Positions 34,905 to 43,344 of a DNA stretch of 64,000 bases are shown one piece after another. A program made the position numbers and the translations under genes. Source of the DNA: Pseudorhodoferax sp. Leaf267 (GTDB lineage: Bacteria; Pseudomonadota; Gammaproteobacteria; Burkholderiales; Burkholderiaceae_C). The notes under the pieces were generated by a model. The model was not told the DNA's origin. It ran no database searches and saw only the letters and a program-made list of their open reading frames with translations. The DNA is taken from positions 63,156-127,155 of the forward strand of contig NZ_LMMV01000023.1 in NCBI RefSeq assembly GCF_001422405.1, in the 5' to 3' direction. The stretch's first letter is position 1; the number at the start of each line of letters is the position of its first letter.

Positions 34905-35681
34905 ATGCCCCTGACCCGCTTCGACCTGCAAGGCGCCACCGCCGTCCTCACCCTGGACGACGCCGCCACGCGCAACGCCATCGGCCCCGACATGCGTGTC
35001 GAGGTCGCCCAGGCCGTCGAGCGCGTGCGCACCGACCCGGCCATCCGCGCGCTGGTCATCACCGGCGCCAACGGCCACTTCTGCTCCGGCGGCGACCTGC
35101 GCAATATCGCCAGCGCGGGCCTGGACAACGCCGGCTGGCGCGACCGCCTGCACCTGCTGCACAGCTGGCTGCGCGACCTGCTGAGCCTGGACAAGCCCGT
35201 GATCTGCGCGGTGGACGGCGCGGCCTTCGGCGCCGGCTTCGGCCTGGCGCTGGCCGGCGACTTCGTGCTGGCCACGTCGCGCGCGCGCATGTGCGTGTCG
35301 TTCCTCAAGGTCGGCCTGGTGCCCGACTGCGGCATCTTCTACACACTGCCGCGCATCGTCGGCCCGCAGCGCGCGCGCGAGCTCATGCTGTCGGCGCGCG
35401 AGGTGAACGCCGACGAGGCCCTGCGCCTGGGCATCGCGATGGAAGTGCACGCGCCCGAAGCCTTGCTGCCGCGCGCACTGGCGCTGGCCCGGAGCTTCGA
35501 AGGCGCCTCGGCCATGGCGGTCAGCCTGATCAAGCGCACGACCGCGTCCACCGGCGACCTGGCCCTGGCGCTGAGCCTGGAGGCCGACGCGCAGGCGCTG
35601 GCCATGGGCTCGCCCGAGCACAAGCGTGCGGTCAACGACTTCCTGGAAAAGCGGCCACCGAAGTTCTCGTGGCCGGCGTGA
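34905..35681 (+). CDS. enoyl-CoA hydratase/isomerase family protein
   Basis: A 258-residue crotonase-fold protein starting MPLTRFDLQGATAVLTLDDA. It has GHFCSGGDLRNIASAG (oxyanion hole), KPVICAVDGAAFGAGFGLALAGDFVLATSRARMCVSFLKVGLVPDCG and a C-terminal ELMLSAREVNADEALRLGI. One of the usual Glu residues of hydratases appears replaced in the VGLVPDCGIFYTLPR stretch (Asp present), so the exact reaction (hydration, isomerisation) is open. It is last in the CoA catabolic operon and separated from the SDR by the palindromic repeat. Confidence 0.92.
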   Translation: MPLTRFDLQGATAVLTLDDAATRNAIGPDMRVEVAQAVERVRTDPAIRALVITGANGHFCSGGDLRNIASAGLDNAGWRDRLHLLHSWLRDLLSLDKPVICAVDGAAFGAGFGLALAGDFVLATSRARMCVSFLKVGLVPDCGIFYTLPRIVGPQRARELMLSAREVNADEALRLGIAMEVHAPEALLPRALALARSFEGASAMAVSLIKRTTASTGDLALALSLEADAQALAMGSPEHKRAVNDFLEKRPPKFSWPA

Positions 35682-35703
35682 CACAGAACTTGTGCGTCAC
35701 GCC
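35675..35703. terminator. hairpin at the enoyl-CoA hydratase stop
   Basis: GGCGTGAC (35675-35682, containing the stop codon) pairs with GTCACGCC (35696-35703) across a 13-base loop. There is no T-run, so it may be an intrinsic end point of low strength or an mRNA-stabilising fold. Confidence 0.4.
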
Positions 35704-35914
35704 CACGCCGTAGCGTAGCTGCTCCCGCGTGGTGCTGGTGCTGGCGCAGGCCACGTCCGGCTGCCGCCTGCCGTCCCGGTGCGGCTGCCCTGCGGGCCGC
35801 AGCGCCCGAAGAAGCCGTGCACCACGTCGGCCCCTCGTTGGCTCCCGCTGGCGCCTTGCGCGCCTGCGGCGACAATCCGCGCCCCGCCACCGCCACCTGT
35901 CCGCCCGCGCAAAG

Positions 35915-36949
35915 ATGACCCTCACCGAACTGCGTCAACGCCTGCGCGCGCTGGGCGCGCTGCCGCTGCACGAGGGCCGCGTGCTGCGCCAGTGGGCCCA
36001 GGGCCGCCCGCTGATCGACGGCGCACGGCGCTGGCACGACGACTTCTTTCCGCAGCGCGTGCGCGCGGACCTGCCACAGCTGACGCGCGACCTGGCCGCG
36101 CTGGCGACGCTGCAGTCGCAGCACCCGGCCGAGGACGGCTCGGCCCGCCTGCTGGTCGGCCTGCAGGACGGCCAGTCCATCGAAAGCGTGCTGCTGCCGC
36201 GCGACGGCCTGTGCGTGTCCTCGCAAGTCGGCTGCGCGGTAGGCTGCCAGTTCTGCATGACCGGCCGCGAAGGCCTGGTGCGCCAGGTCAGCAGCGCCGA
36301 GATCGTGGGCCAGGTCGCGCTGGCGCGCGCGCTGCGGCCGGTGAAGAAGGTCGTCTTCATGGGCATGGGCGAGCCGGCGCACAACCTCGACCAGGTGATG
36401 GAGGCCATCGAAGTGCTGGGCCTGCACGGCAACATCGGCCACAAGAACCTGGTGTTCTCCACCGTGGGCGACCCGCGCGTGTTCGAGCGGCTGCCGCTGG
36501 GCCCGGTGAAGCCCGCGCTGGCCCTGTCGCTGCACACCAGCAAGCGCGCACTGCGCGAGCAACTGCTGCCGCGTGCGCCCAGGCTCGCGCCCGAAGAGCT
36601 GGTCGACGCGGGCGAGCGCTATGCGCGGGCCACCGGCTACCCGATCCAGTACCAGTGGACGCTGCTGGACGGTGTGAACGACGGCGAGGACGAGATCGAC
36701 GGCATCGTGCGCCTGCTGAAGGGCAAGTACGCGCTGCTGAACATGATCCCGTACAACACCGTCCCGGGACTCGCGTTCCAGCGGCCGGCCTGGGACAAGG
36801 CCAAGGCCATGGCGCGCGCGCTGCACCAGCGCGGCGTGCTGACCAAGCTGCGCGACTCGGCGGGGCAGGACATCGATGGCGGCTGCGGCCAGTTGCGGGC
36901 GCGGGCGGAGAAGCCGGTGCGGCTGGTGCCGCGGGGCGCGGCGGGCTGA
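35915..36949 (+). CDS. RlmN-like radical SAM RNA methyltransferase
   Basis: A 344-residue radical-SAM protein. The 4Fe-4S motif CxxxCxxC (CAVGCQFC) is at residues 107-114 within LCVSSQVGCAVGCQFCMTG. It has VVFMGMGEPAHNLDQV (SAM), NIGHKNLVFSTVGDP, ALSLHT and the resolving Cys in DIDGGCGQLRA near residue 327. RlmN methylates 23S rRNA A2503 and tRNA A37. The segment before the cluster reads LLPRDGLCVSS rather than the PEDDR type of true RlmN, and the protein is shorter than RlmN, so it is probably a paralogue with a different or extra role. The 233-bp gap upstream holds no gene I can support. Confidence 0.85.
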   Translation: MTLTELRQRLRALGALPLHEGRVLRQWAQGRPLIDGARRWHDDFFPQRVRADLPQLTRDLAALATLQSQHPAEDGSARLLVGLQDGQSIESVLLPRDGLCVSSQVGCAVGCQFCMTGREGLVRQVSSAEIVGQVALARALRPVKKVVFMGMGEPAHNLDQVMEAIEVLGLHGNIGHKNLVFSTVGDPRVFERLPLGPVKPALALSLHTSKRALREQLLPRAPRLAPEELVDAGERYARATGYPIQYQWTLLDGVNDGEDEIDGIVRLLKGKYALLNMIPYNTVPGLAFQRPAWDKAKAMARALHQRGVLTKLRDSAGQDIDGGCGQLRARAEKPVRLVPRGAAG

Positions 36950-37007
36950 GGGTTGGGACAAGCACCGACGGCGCTTGGCTTCGACCCGCAGTGACGCTCC
37001 TGGATGA

Positions 37008-37325
37008 TCAGCCGGGCTGCGAGTCGTCGCGCAGCAGCGACTCGTAGTCCTGGCCGCCGTAGAAGATTCCGATGACGGAGACCACATCGTCGTCGACTGC
37101 AAACGCGATGACGGTGCGCCTGCGGTAGTTGGTCGTGCGCAAGCCAGGGCGGATGTCGTCTCGCCGGGTGCCCCGCTGAGGGAAGGTTTGCAGGCTCTCG
37201 CAGTATTGGATGATGGCCTGCGTGTATCCAGGGGCGACGCTGGGCGAAGCCGCAGCGGCGATGTAGCGGTACAGCGCAACGAGTTGTTCTTCTGCGTCTG
37301 CAGAGAAAACCACCCGGTAGTTCAT
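37008..37325 (-). CDS. parE: ParE/RelE family toxin
   Basis: A 105-residue basic protein starting MNYRVVFSADAEEQLVALYRYI. The ParE pattern is visible: SPSVAPGYTQAIIQYCESLQTFPQRGTRRDDIRPGLRTTNYRRRTVIAFAVDDDVVSVIGIFYGGQDYESLL. The last strand with GIFYGGQDY is typical of the fold. ParE toxins poison DNA gyrase, while RelE cleaves mRNA; the layout favours ParE. Translation overlaps the antitoxin gene by 4 bp. Confidence 0.9.
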   Translation of the reverse strand: MNYRVVFSADAEEQLVALYRYIAAAASPSVAPGYTQAIIQYCESLQTFPQRGTRRDDIRPGLRTTNYRRRTVIAFAVDDDVVSVIGIFYGGQDYESLLRDDSQPG

Positions 37326-37591
37326 TTCATCGCGGCGTGCTCGTCGGCCAATCTGGCTTGGACCTGCCCCACGGTGCGGGCGCGGGACGGATCGGCTTGC
37401 AGGGCGTCGTACGCGGGGCCAACCGTGCCGTGTAGCCAGCCCTCCACAGCCCGGTCACGGGCCATCAATGCGCGCAGGCCATCGCGGATGACTTCGCTTT
37501 CAGACGCGTACTCGCCTGTTGACACCTTCGCCTTGACCGCGTCCGCCATCTCCTTCGGCAGGGTGACGCTCAGTTGATGTGTGGTTCGCAT
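37322..37591 (-). CDS. parD: ParD-type ribbon-helix-helix antitoxin
   Basis: An 89-residue protein starting MRTTHQLSVTLPKEMADAVKAKVSTGEYASESEVIRDGLRALMAR. The first 45 residues are a ribbon-helix-helix DNA-binding domain with the classical EYASESEVIRDGLR segment. The acidic/helical C-terminal part would bind and neutralise the toxin. Antitoxin precedes toxin on the minus strand, the usual order, and it probably represses its own promoter. Confidence 0.92.
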   Translation of the reverse strand: MRTTHQLSVTLPKEMADAVKAKVSTGEYASESEVIRDGLRALMARDRAVEGWLHGTVGPAYDALQADPSRARTVGQVQARLADEHAAMK

Positions 37592-37681
37592 GGGCGGCTC
37601 CGTGACTTTTAGGCACTCGATCCTACTCGGGCATGCCGGGCGCGTGGTCGCTGTAGATGGCGGTGCGCGCCTCCAGGCGAC

Positions 37682-38743
37682 TCAGACCCCGACCACACAG
37701 CCGACCTTGGCGCCTGCCTCGACGATCTCCGCCCAGGTCTGATCGTCCACGACGATGCCTGCCGCCGCGCGCGCTGTGCGGTAGGCGCGCTCGGGTTCGC
37801 CGGCGACCAGCACCTTGTCGTAGCCCTCGCCGGGCGGCCCCTGGCGCAGCCAGTCGATGAAGGCAACGGCCTCCTGCTCGAAGCGGGCCTGCGTGCCCAG
37901 CCTGGCCGGGTCGATCAGCACCGTCAGCATGCCGTTCAGCACCGTGCGCGCCTGGTCGGCCGGCCGGTGCCAGGTGCCGCCGCCGCTCAGCGCGCCGCCC
38001 AGCAGTTCGCAGGCGACTGCCATGCCGTAGCCCTTGTGCTCGCCGAAGGTCATCAAGGCGCCGAACAGGCCGTTGCTCTGCGGCACGACGACCACGCCGG
38101 GGTCGGTGGTGGGGCGGCCATGCTCGTCGATCAAGGTGCCCGGCGGCACGCGCTCGCCCTTGTTGTGCGCCACGCGCATCTTGCCTTGGGCCTGGCGGCT
38201 GGTGGCGAAGTCGAGGATGAAGGGCTCCTGGCCTTGCAGCGGCACGCCGATGCAACAGGGGTTGGTGCCGAAGCGCCCGTCGCCGCCGCCGAAGGGTGCG
38301 ACCACGGGGCGCGACAGCACATTGACGAAATGCATGGACACCAGGCCCTGGGCCACCGCCATCTCGGCAAAGTGGCCGATGCGGCCCAGGTGGTGGCTGT
38401 TGCCCACCGTCATGATGCAGCTGCCGTGCGCCTGCGCGCGCTCGATTCCCAGCTGCATGGCCTGCTCGCCGACCACCTGGCCGTAGCCGCGCTGGCCGTC
38501 CAGCGCGAGCATGGTGCCGATGTCCAGCGTGGCTTTCGCCCCTGTGTTGGGCTTCAAGCCGCCTTCGAGCACGGCATCGACATAGCGCGGCACCATGCCC
38601 ACGCCATGCGAGTCGTGGCCGCTGAGGTTGGCGAGCACGAGGTTGGACGCGACCTTCTGCGCTTCGGCCTCGGTGCTGCCGGCCGCGGCGATGACCCTGG
38701 CGACCTGCGCGGTCAGCAGTTCCGGGGAAATGGTTTTGCTCAT
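37682..38743 (-). CDS. Ldh/MdhA family 2-hydroxyacid dehydrogenase
   Basis: A 353-residue protein starting MSKTISPELLTAQVARV. Family landmarks are ANLSGHDSHGVGMVPRYVDAV with the catalytic His, GNSHHLGRIGHFAEMAVAQGLVSMHFVN, GRFGTNPCCIGVPL, DFATSRQAQGKM and EHKGYGMAVACELLGGALSGGG. PF02615 enzymes (malate, L-lactate, ureidoglycolate and sulfolactate dehydrogenases) use NAD(P) with an unusual fold. As last gene of the TRAP/UxaA operon, it probably oxidises or reduces a 2-hydroxy or 2-keto acid formed in sugar-acid breakdown. It lies 10 bp after the dehydratase gene. Confidence 0.93.
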   Translation of the reverse strand: MSKTISPELLTAQVARVIAAAGSTEAEAQKVASNLVLANLSGHDSHGVGMVPRYVDAVLEGGLKPNTGAKATLDIGTMLALDGQRGYGQVVGEQAMQLGIERAQAHGSCIMTVGNSHHLGRIGHFAEMAVAQGLVSMHFVNVLSRPVVAPFGGGDGRFGTNPCCIGVPLQGQEPFILDFATSRQAQGKMRVAHNKGERVPPGTLIDEHGRPTTDPGVVVVPQSNGLFGALMTFGEHKGYGMAVACELLGGALSGGGTWHRPADQARTVLNGMLTVLIDPARLGTQARFEQEAVAFIDWLRQGPPGEGYDKVLVAGEPERAYRTARAAAGIVVDDQTWAEIVEAGAKVGCVVGV

Positions 38744-38753
38744 GGCATCGTCC

Positions 38754-40280
38754 TCACATCACCGCGCCGACCTGCCAAGGCACGAACTCGTTCTGCCCAT
38801 ACCCGTGCTTCTCGCTCTTGCTCTGCTCGCCCGACGCCGTGGCCAGTACCAGCTGGAAGATGCGCTCGCCCATCTCCTGGATGCTGGCCTTGCCGTCCAC
38901 GATCTCGCCGCAGTTGATGTCCATGTCTTCTTCCTGGCGCTGCCACAGCACGCTGTTGGTGGCCAGCTTGAGCGAGGGCGACGGTGCGCAGCCATAGGCC
39001 GAGCCGCGGCCGGTGGTGAAGCAGATCATGTTCGCGCCGCCCGCCACCTGGCCCGTCGCGCTCACCGGGTCGTAGCCCGGCGTGTCCATGTAGACGAAGC
39101 CGTGCGCCGTGACCGGCTCGGCGTACTCGTAGACCGCCTCCAGGTTGCTGGTGCCGCCCTTGGCCACCGCACCCAGCGACTTCTCCAGGATGGTCGTCAG
39201 CCCGCCCGCCTTGTTGCCGGGCGAGGGGTTGTTGTTCATCTCGCCTTCGTTGATCTCGGTGTAGCGCTCCCACCAGTGGATGCGCTCCACGAGCTTCTCA
39301 CCCACCTCGCGGCGCACGGCGCGGCGGGTCAGCAGATGCTCGGCGCCGTAGACCTCGGGCGTCTCGGAGAGGATGGCCGTGCCGCCGTGCGCGACCAGGA
39401 TGTCCACCGCCGCGCCCAGCGCCGGGTTGGCGCTGATGCCCGAGTAGCCGTCCGAGCCGCCGCACTGCAGGCCGATGGTGATGTGCGCCGCGCTGCAAGG
39501 CTCGCGCCACACGGCGTTGGCGCGCGGCAGCATTTCGTTGATCAGCGCGATGCCCTTGTCCACGGTCTTGCGCGTGCCGCCCGTGTCCTGGATGTTGAAG
39601 GTGCGGAAGTTCTCGCCCTCGGCCAGGTGGCCGGTGGCCAGCCAGGCGTTGATCTGGTTCGCCTCGCAGCCCAGGCCCACGACCAGCACGCCGGCGAAGT
39701 TGGGGTGCGTGGCATAGCCCGTCAGCGTGCGCTCCAGGATCTGCATGCCCATGCCCTGCGTGTCCATGCCGCAGCCCGTGCCGTGCGTGAGCGCGACCAC
39801 GCCGTCCACGTTCGGGAATGCGGCCAGTGCCTGTGGGTTGCTGCGGCGCGAGAAGTGGTCGGCAATGGCGCGCGCGGCCGTCGCCGAGCAGTTCACGCTG
39901 GTCAGCACGCCGATGTAGTTGCGCGTGGCCACGCGGCCGTCGGCGCGCTTGATGCCCATGAAGATGGCCTCGCGCTTCGCGGGGGCCGGCTTCACGTCGG
40001 CACCGAAGGCGTAGTCGCGTGCGAAGTCGCCCTTGTCCGGCCCCATGTCCAGGTTCTGCGTGTGCACGTGCTCGCCCTGGGCGATGGGCCGGCTCGCGAA
40101 GCCGATGATCTGGTTGTAGCGGCGCACGGGCGCGCCCTGCGCGATGTCGTGCGAGGCGACCTTGTGGCCGGCCGGGATCAGGCCGCGCACGGTGAAGTTC
40201 TCGACGGTGGCGCCGCCGACCAGCTGGCTGCGCGCGATCACCACGTCGTCGTCGGGATGCAATCGAATAAAGGGGGTCAT
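38754..40280 (-). CDS. UxaA family sugar-acid dehydratase (altronate/galactarate type)
   Basis: A 508-residue protein starting MTPFIRLHPDDDVVIARSQL. The small N-terminal SAF domain (to about residue 95) is followed by the catalytic part: YIGVLTSVNCSATAARAIADHF, ALTHGTGCGMDTQGMGMQILERTLTGYATHPNFAGVLVVGLGCEANQ, GLQCGGSDGYSGISANPALGAAVD and NNNPSPGNKAGGLTTILEKSLG. Near the C-terminus are MDINCGEIVDG and Cys residues for metal. It removes water from a hexonate, pentonate or 6-deoxyhexonate. Which one depends on the operon substrate, which is not decided here. It lies 34 bp downstream of the TRAP permease. Confidence 0.93.
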   Translation of the reverse strand: MTPFIRLHPDDDVVIARSQLVGGATVENFTVRGLIPAGHKVASHDIAQGAPVRRYNQIIGFASRPIAQGEHVHTQNLDMGPDKGDFARDYAFGADVKPAPAKREAIFMGIKRADGRVATRNYIGVLTSVNCSATAARAIADHFSRRSNPQALAAFPNVDGVVALTHGTGCGMDTQGMGMQILERTLTGYATHPNFAGVLVVGLGCEANQINAWLATGHLAEGENFRTFNIQDTGGTRKTVDKGIALINEMLPRANAVWREPCSAAHITIGLQCGGSDGYSGISANPALGAAVDILVAHGGTAILSETPEVYGAEHLLTRRAVRREVGEKLVERIHWWERYTEINEGEMNNNPSPGNKAGGLTTILEKSLGAVAKGGTSNLEAVYEYAEPVTAHGFVYMDTPGYDPVSATGQVAGGANMICFTTGRGSAYGCAPSPSLKLATNSVLWQRQEEDMDINCGEIVDGKASIQEMGERIFQLVLATASGEQSKSEKHGYGQNEFVPWQVGAVM

Positions 40281-40314
40281 CGTGGGGCCTCTTTCGGGCA
40301 AGGGAATCGGGGGG

Positions 40315-41709
40315 TTAGAAGAACATCTTGGGCAGCCACAGCACCAGCGAGGGCACGTAGGTGATGATGGCCAGGCTCAGCAGCAGGGGCACCAGCCAGG
40401 GCAGGATGGCCATGGTCGTGCGCTCGAAGGAGAGGCCCGCCACCCGCGCCAGCACGAACAGCACCAGCCCCATGGGTGGGTGCAGCAGGCCGATCATCAA
40501 ATTCAGCACCATCACCAGGCCGAAGTGCACCGGGTCGATGCCCAGCTGCAGCGCGATCGGCAAGAGGATGGGCACGAGGATGGTGATGGCCGCCGTGGGT
40601 TCCAGGAAGCAGCCGACGAACAGCATCAACAGGTTGGCCAGCAGCAGGAACACCCAGGCCTCCCGGGTGAAGCCCAGCACCCAGGCCGCGATGTCGGTGG
40701 TGACACCGGTGGCCGTCAGCATCCAGCCGAAGATGGACGCCGCCGCCACGATGAACAGCACGGTGGAGGTGGTCTCGATGGTGTCCAGGCAGACCTTGAG
40801 GAACATCTTCCACTTGAGCGTGCGGTACCAGGCAAAGCCCAAAATCATGGCCCACAGGCAGGCGGCGATGGCGCCCTCGGTGGGCGTGAACAGGCCGGTG
40901 CTCATGCCGCCGATCAGCAACACGGGCGTCATGATGGGCAGCAGCGCCTCGAACCTGAAGATCTTGTCCAGCACGAACAGCGAGGCCAGGCCCGCGAACA
41001 CCGTGGGCTGGGCCGGCAGGTCGAACTTGCTGACCAGCAGCCACAGGCCCAGCGGCCAGCCGACCACGACCGCCAGTTCCGACAGCGCCTTGATCAGCCG
41101 CGGCGCCGAGAACTTGGTGTCGCTGCCCCAGCCGTTCTTGTGCGCGTAGTAGGCCACCGTGAGCATCATCAGGATAGTCATGAGCAGGCCCGGCATCAGC
41201 CCCGCGAGGAACAGCGCGCCGATGGACACGTTGCCCATCATCCCGTAGATCACGAACGGCAGGCTGGGCGGGATGATGGGCCCCAGCGTGGCCGACGCGG
41301 CCGTGACGCCCACCGCGAACTCGGTGCTGTAGCCATGCTCCTTCATGGCCTTGATCTCGATGGTGCCCAGGCCTGCGGCATCGGCAATGGCCGTGCCGCT
41401 CATGCCGGCGAACACCACCGAGCCCACGATGTTCACGTGGCCCAGCCCGCCCTTGAGCCAGCCCACCAGCGCCAGCGCAAAGTTGTAGATGCGCGTGGTG
41501 ATGCCGGCGTTGTTCATCAGGTTGCCGGCCAGGATGAAGAAGGGCACGGCCAGCAGCGGAAAGCTGTCGATGCCGCTGACCATGCGGTGCACCACCACGA
41601 AGGGCGGCAGGTTGCCGGTGATCAGGATGTAGACCAGCGAGGCGCCGGCCATGGCGATGGCCACCGGAATGCCGCCGGCCATGAAAAACAGGAACAGGAT
41701 TTTCAGCAT
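40315..41709 (-). CDS. dctM: TRAP transporter large permease (DctM)
   Basis: A 464-residue polytopic protein with many hydrophobic segments. It starts MLKILFLFFMAGGIPVAIAMAGASLVYIL. DctM hallmarks are SFPLLAVPFFILAGNLMNNAGITTRIYNFALALVG, GMSGTAIADAAGLGTIEIKAM, SATLGPIIPPSLPFVIYGMM and PTAAITILVPILLPIALQLGIDPVHFGLVMVLNLMIGLLHPPMG. It forms the ion-coupled translocation pathway of a TRAP uptake system, with DctQ encoded 6 bp upstream. The expected substrate is a sugar acid or another organic acid, judging from the operon. Confidence 0.95.
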   Translation of the reverse strand: MLKILFLFFMAGGIPVAIAMAGASLVYILITGNLPPFVVVHRMVSGIDSFPLLAVPFFILAGNLMNNAGITTRIYNFALALVGWLKGGLGHVNIVGSVVFAGMSGTAIADAAGLGTIEIKAMKEHGYSTEFAVGVTAASATLGPIIPPSLPFVIYGMMGNVSIGALFLAGLMPGLLMTILMMLTVAYYAHKNGWGSDTKFSAPRLIKALSELAVVVGWPLGLWLLVSKFDLPAQPTVFAGLASLFVLDKIFRFEALLPIMTPVLLIGGMSTGLFTPTEGAIAACLWAMILGFAWYRTLKWKMFLKVCLDTIETTSTVLFIVAAASIFGWMLTATGVTTDIAAWVLGFTREAWVFLLLANLLMLFVGCFLEPTAAITILVPILLPIALQLGIDPVHFGLVMVLNLMIGLLHPPMGLVLFVLARVAGLSFERTTMAILPWLVPLLLSLAIITYVPSLVLWLPKMFF

Positions 41710-41715
41710 GGCGGT

Positions 41716-42273
41716 TCAGTGGTCCTGCATGGTGGATTCGGGGCGCTCGAGCACGCTGTAGCCGCGCGCCCAGTGGGCGCGTGCGACCTGCACCGAGCGC
41801 CAGGCCATGGCCAGGAAGCCGATGCAGCACACGCCGTAGACGATGTTCATGGGCGCGTCGATGACCGTCATGCGCGTCATGGCGCCGATCTTGAGCATCA
41901 TCTGCACCGTCATCACCGCGGCGGCCACGAAGAAGGCGATGCGCACCACGTCGACGATCCGCGACAGCCACCGGCCCATGGCGGCCGGCATGTGGCGGTA
42001 GAAGAAGTCGACCTGGATGTGGTTGTTCTTGTGCACGCCGATGGCCGCGCCGATGAACACCACGCCGATGAGCATGTAGCGCGCCACCTCCTCGGTCCAC
42101 GCGGCCGAATCGTTCAGCACATAGCGCGTGATGAACTGGTAGAGCACGGTGGCGCCGAGCAGCCAGAACAGGGCCAGCGCGGCCCAGCCTTCGGCGATGG
42201 TGCCCGACAGGTCCACCTCCTCGTCTTCCACGTGGAAGTTGCCTTCGTCATCGATGATCTTTTGTTCTTGCAT
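41716..42273 (-). CDS. dctQ: TRAP transporter small permease (DctQ)
   Basis: A 185-residue protein with four predicted membrane segments. There is a polar N-terminus of about 30 residues (EQKIIDDEGNFHVEDEEVDL), then ALALFWLLGATVLYQFITRYVLNDSAAWTEEVARYMLIGVVFIGAAIG with the DctQ W-TEE-ARY motif. The short charged HKNNHIQVDFFYRHMP follows. It pairs with DctM in the inner membrane. The spacing to dctP is 46 bp and to dctM 6 bp. Confidence 0.93.
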   Translation of the reverse strand: MQEQKIIDDEGNFHVEDEEVDLSGTIAEGWAALALFWLLGATVLYQFITRYVLNDSAAWTEEVARYMLIGVVFIGAAIGVHKNNHIQVDFFYRHMPAAMGRWLSRIVDVVRIAFFVAAAVMTVQMMLKIGAMTRMTVIDAPMNIVYGVCCIGFLAMAWRSVQVARAHWARGYSVLERPESTMQDH

Positions 42274-42319
42274 GCTGTCTCCAACGACGGCGCCCGCGTG
42301 CTGCGGGCGCTGGCGGGCG

Positions 42320-43318
42320 TTACTTGATGGCGGTGATGCGGTCGTAGTCCTGCTGGCGGTAGCCGTGGTCGGTGGGCTTGGTGTTCTTCAGCACGGCCTC
42401 GCGGAAGGCGTTCTTGTCGACCGTGATCACGTTGTTGCCGCGCTTCTTGAACTCATCCACCAGGCGTGCCTCGGAGGCGATGATGTCGCGGCCCGTTTTG
42501 TCCGCGGCCTCCACCATCACGTCGCCGAAGATCTTCTTCTCGTCCGCGCTGAGCTTGTTCCACAAAGTGCCCGAGACCACCGTCAGCAGCGAGTCGACGA
42601 TGTGGCCGGTCAGCGAGATGTTCTTCTGCACCTCGTAGAACTTCTTGGCCTCGATGGTGGGCAGCGGGTTTTCCTGCGCGTCCACGGTGTTGTTCTGCAG
42701 CGCCAGGTAGACCTCGGCGAACGCGATGGGCGTGGCATTGGCGCCGAGCGCGCGCGGGAAGGCCAGGTAGGCCGGCGCATCGGGCACGCGGATCTTCAGC
42801 CCCTTCATGTCCTCGGGCTTGCTCACCGGCTTGGCCGCACTGCTGGTCACATGGCGCGCGCCGTAGTAGCTGAGCGCGGTGATGTGGTTGCCGGTCTTGT
42901 CGTCGTAGCCCTTGGCGAGTTCCTTGAACACGTCGCTGGTGGCGTATTTCAACTGGTGCTCGGCGTCGCGGAAGATGAACGGGAAGTAGCTGATCGACAG
43001 CGGCGTGTAGCTGCGGCCCGCGAAGCTGGCGCCGGTCAGCACGATGTCCACCGTGCCCAGCGTCAGGCCCTGGTTGATGTCGGCCTCCTTGCCCAGCGTG
43101 GAGGCCGGGAACACGGTGATCTCGTACTTGCCGTTGGTGCGCTTCTTGATCTCCTCGCCGGCCCACACCGAGTACTTGTGGAAGGGCTCGGAGGTCTCGT
43201 AGACGTGGGCCCATTTGAGCTTGGTCTGGGCCTGGGCCAGGCCGCTGGCGCCCAGCGTGCAGGCCAGGGTGGCGGCGAGCGCCAGGGTCTTCAGGGTATG
43301 CCGCTTGAAGCTGTGCAT
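42320..43318 (-). CDS. dctP: TRAP transporter periplasmic substrate-binding protein (DctP)
   Basis: A 332-residue protein with a signal peptide (MHSFKRHTLKTLALAATLAC to an AQA cleavage site). The mature part opens KLKWAHVYETSEPFHKYSVWAGEEIKKRTNGKYEITVFPASTLGKEADINQGLTLGTVDIVLTG, the DctP pattern. GLKIRVPDAPAYLAFPRALGANATPIAFAEVYLALQNNTVDAQENPLPTI carries the conserved Arg and Asn that clamp the carboxylate. It binds its ligand, probably a sugar acid, in the periplasm and delivers it to DctQM. The start lies 26 bp after the GntR regulator stop. Confidence 0.95.
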   Translation of the reverse strand: MHSFKRHTLKTLALAATLACTLGASGLAQAQTKLKWAHVYETSEPFHKYSVWAGEEIKKRTNGKYEITVFPASTLGKEADINQGLTLGTVDIVLTGASFAGRSYTPLSISYFPFIFRDAEHQLKYATSDVFKELAKGYDDKTGNHITALSYYGARHVTSSAAKPVSKPEDMKGLKIRVPDAPAYLAFPRALGANATPIAFAEVYLALQNNTVDAQENPLPTIEAKKFYEVQKNISLTGHIVDSLLTVVSGTLWNKLSADEKKIFGDVMVEAADKTGRDIIASEARLVDEFKKRGNNVITVDKNAFREAVLKNTKPTDHGYRQQDYDRITAIK

Positions 43319-43344
43319 CGTGTGTCTCCTCGGTGGGTGGTGGA

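Noticed and set aside
37623-38255. Alternative frame overlapping the Ldh-family gene
   Set aside because: It lies in another frame of the same strand without a motif, while the annotated frame shows the full family signature.
40144-42327. Long plus-strand frame opposite the TRAP permease genes
   Set aside because: It is antisense to clear membrane-protein genes; the His/Gln/Asp-rich composition results from complementing hydrophobic codons.
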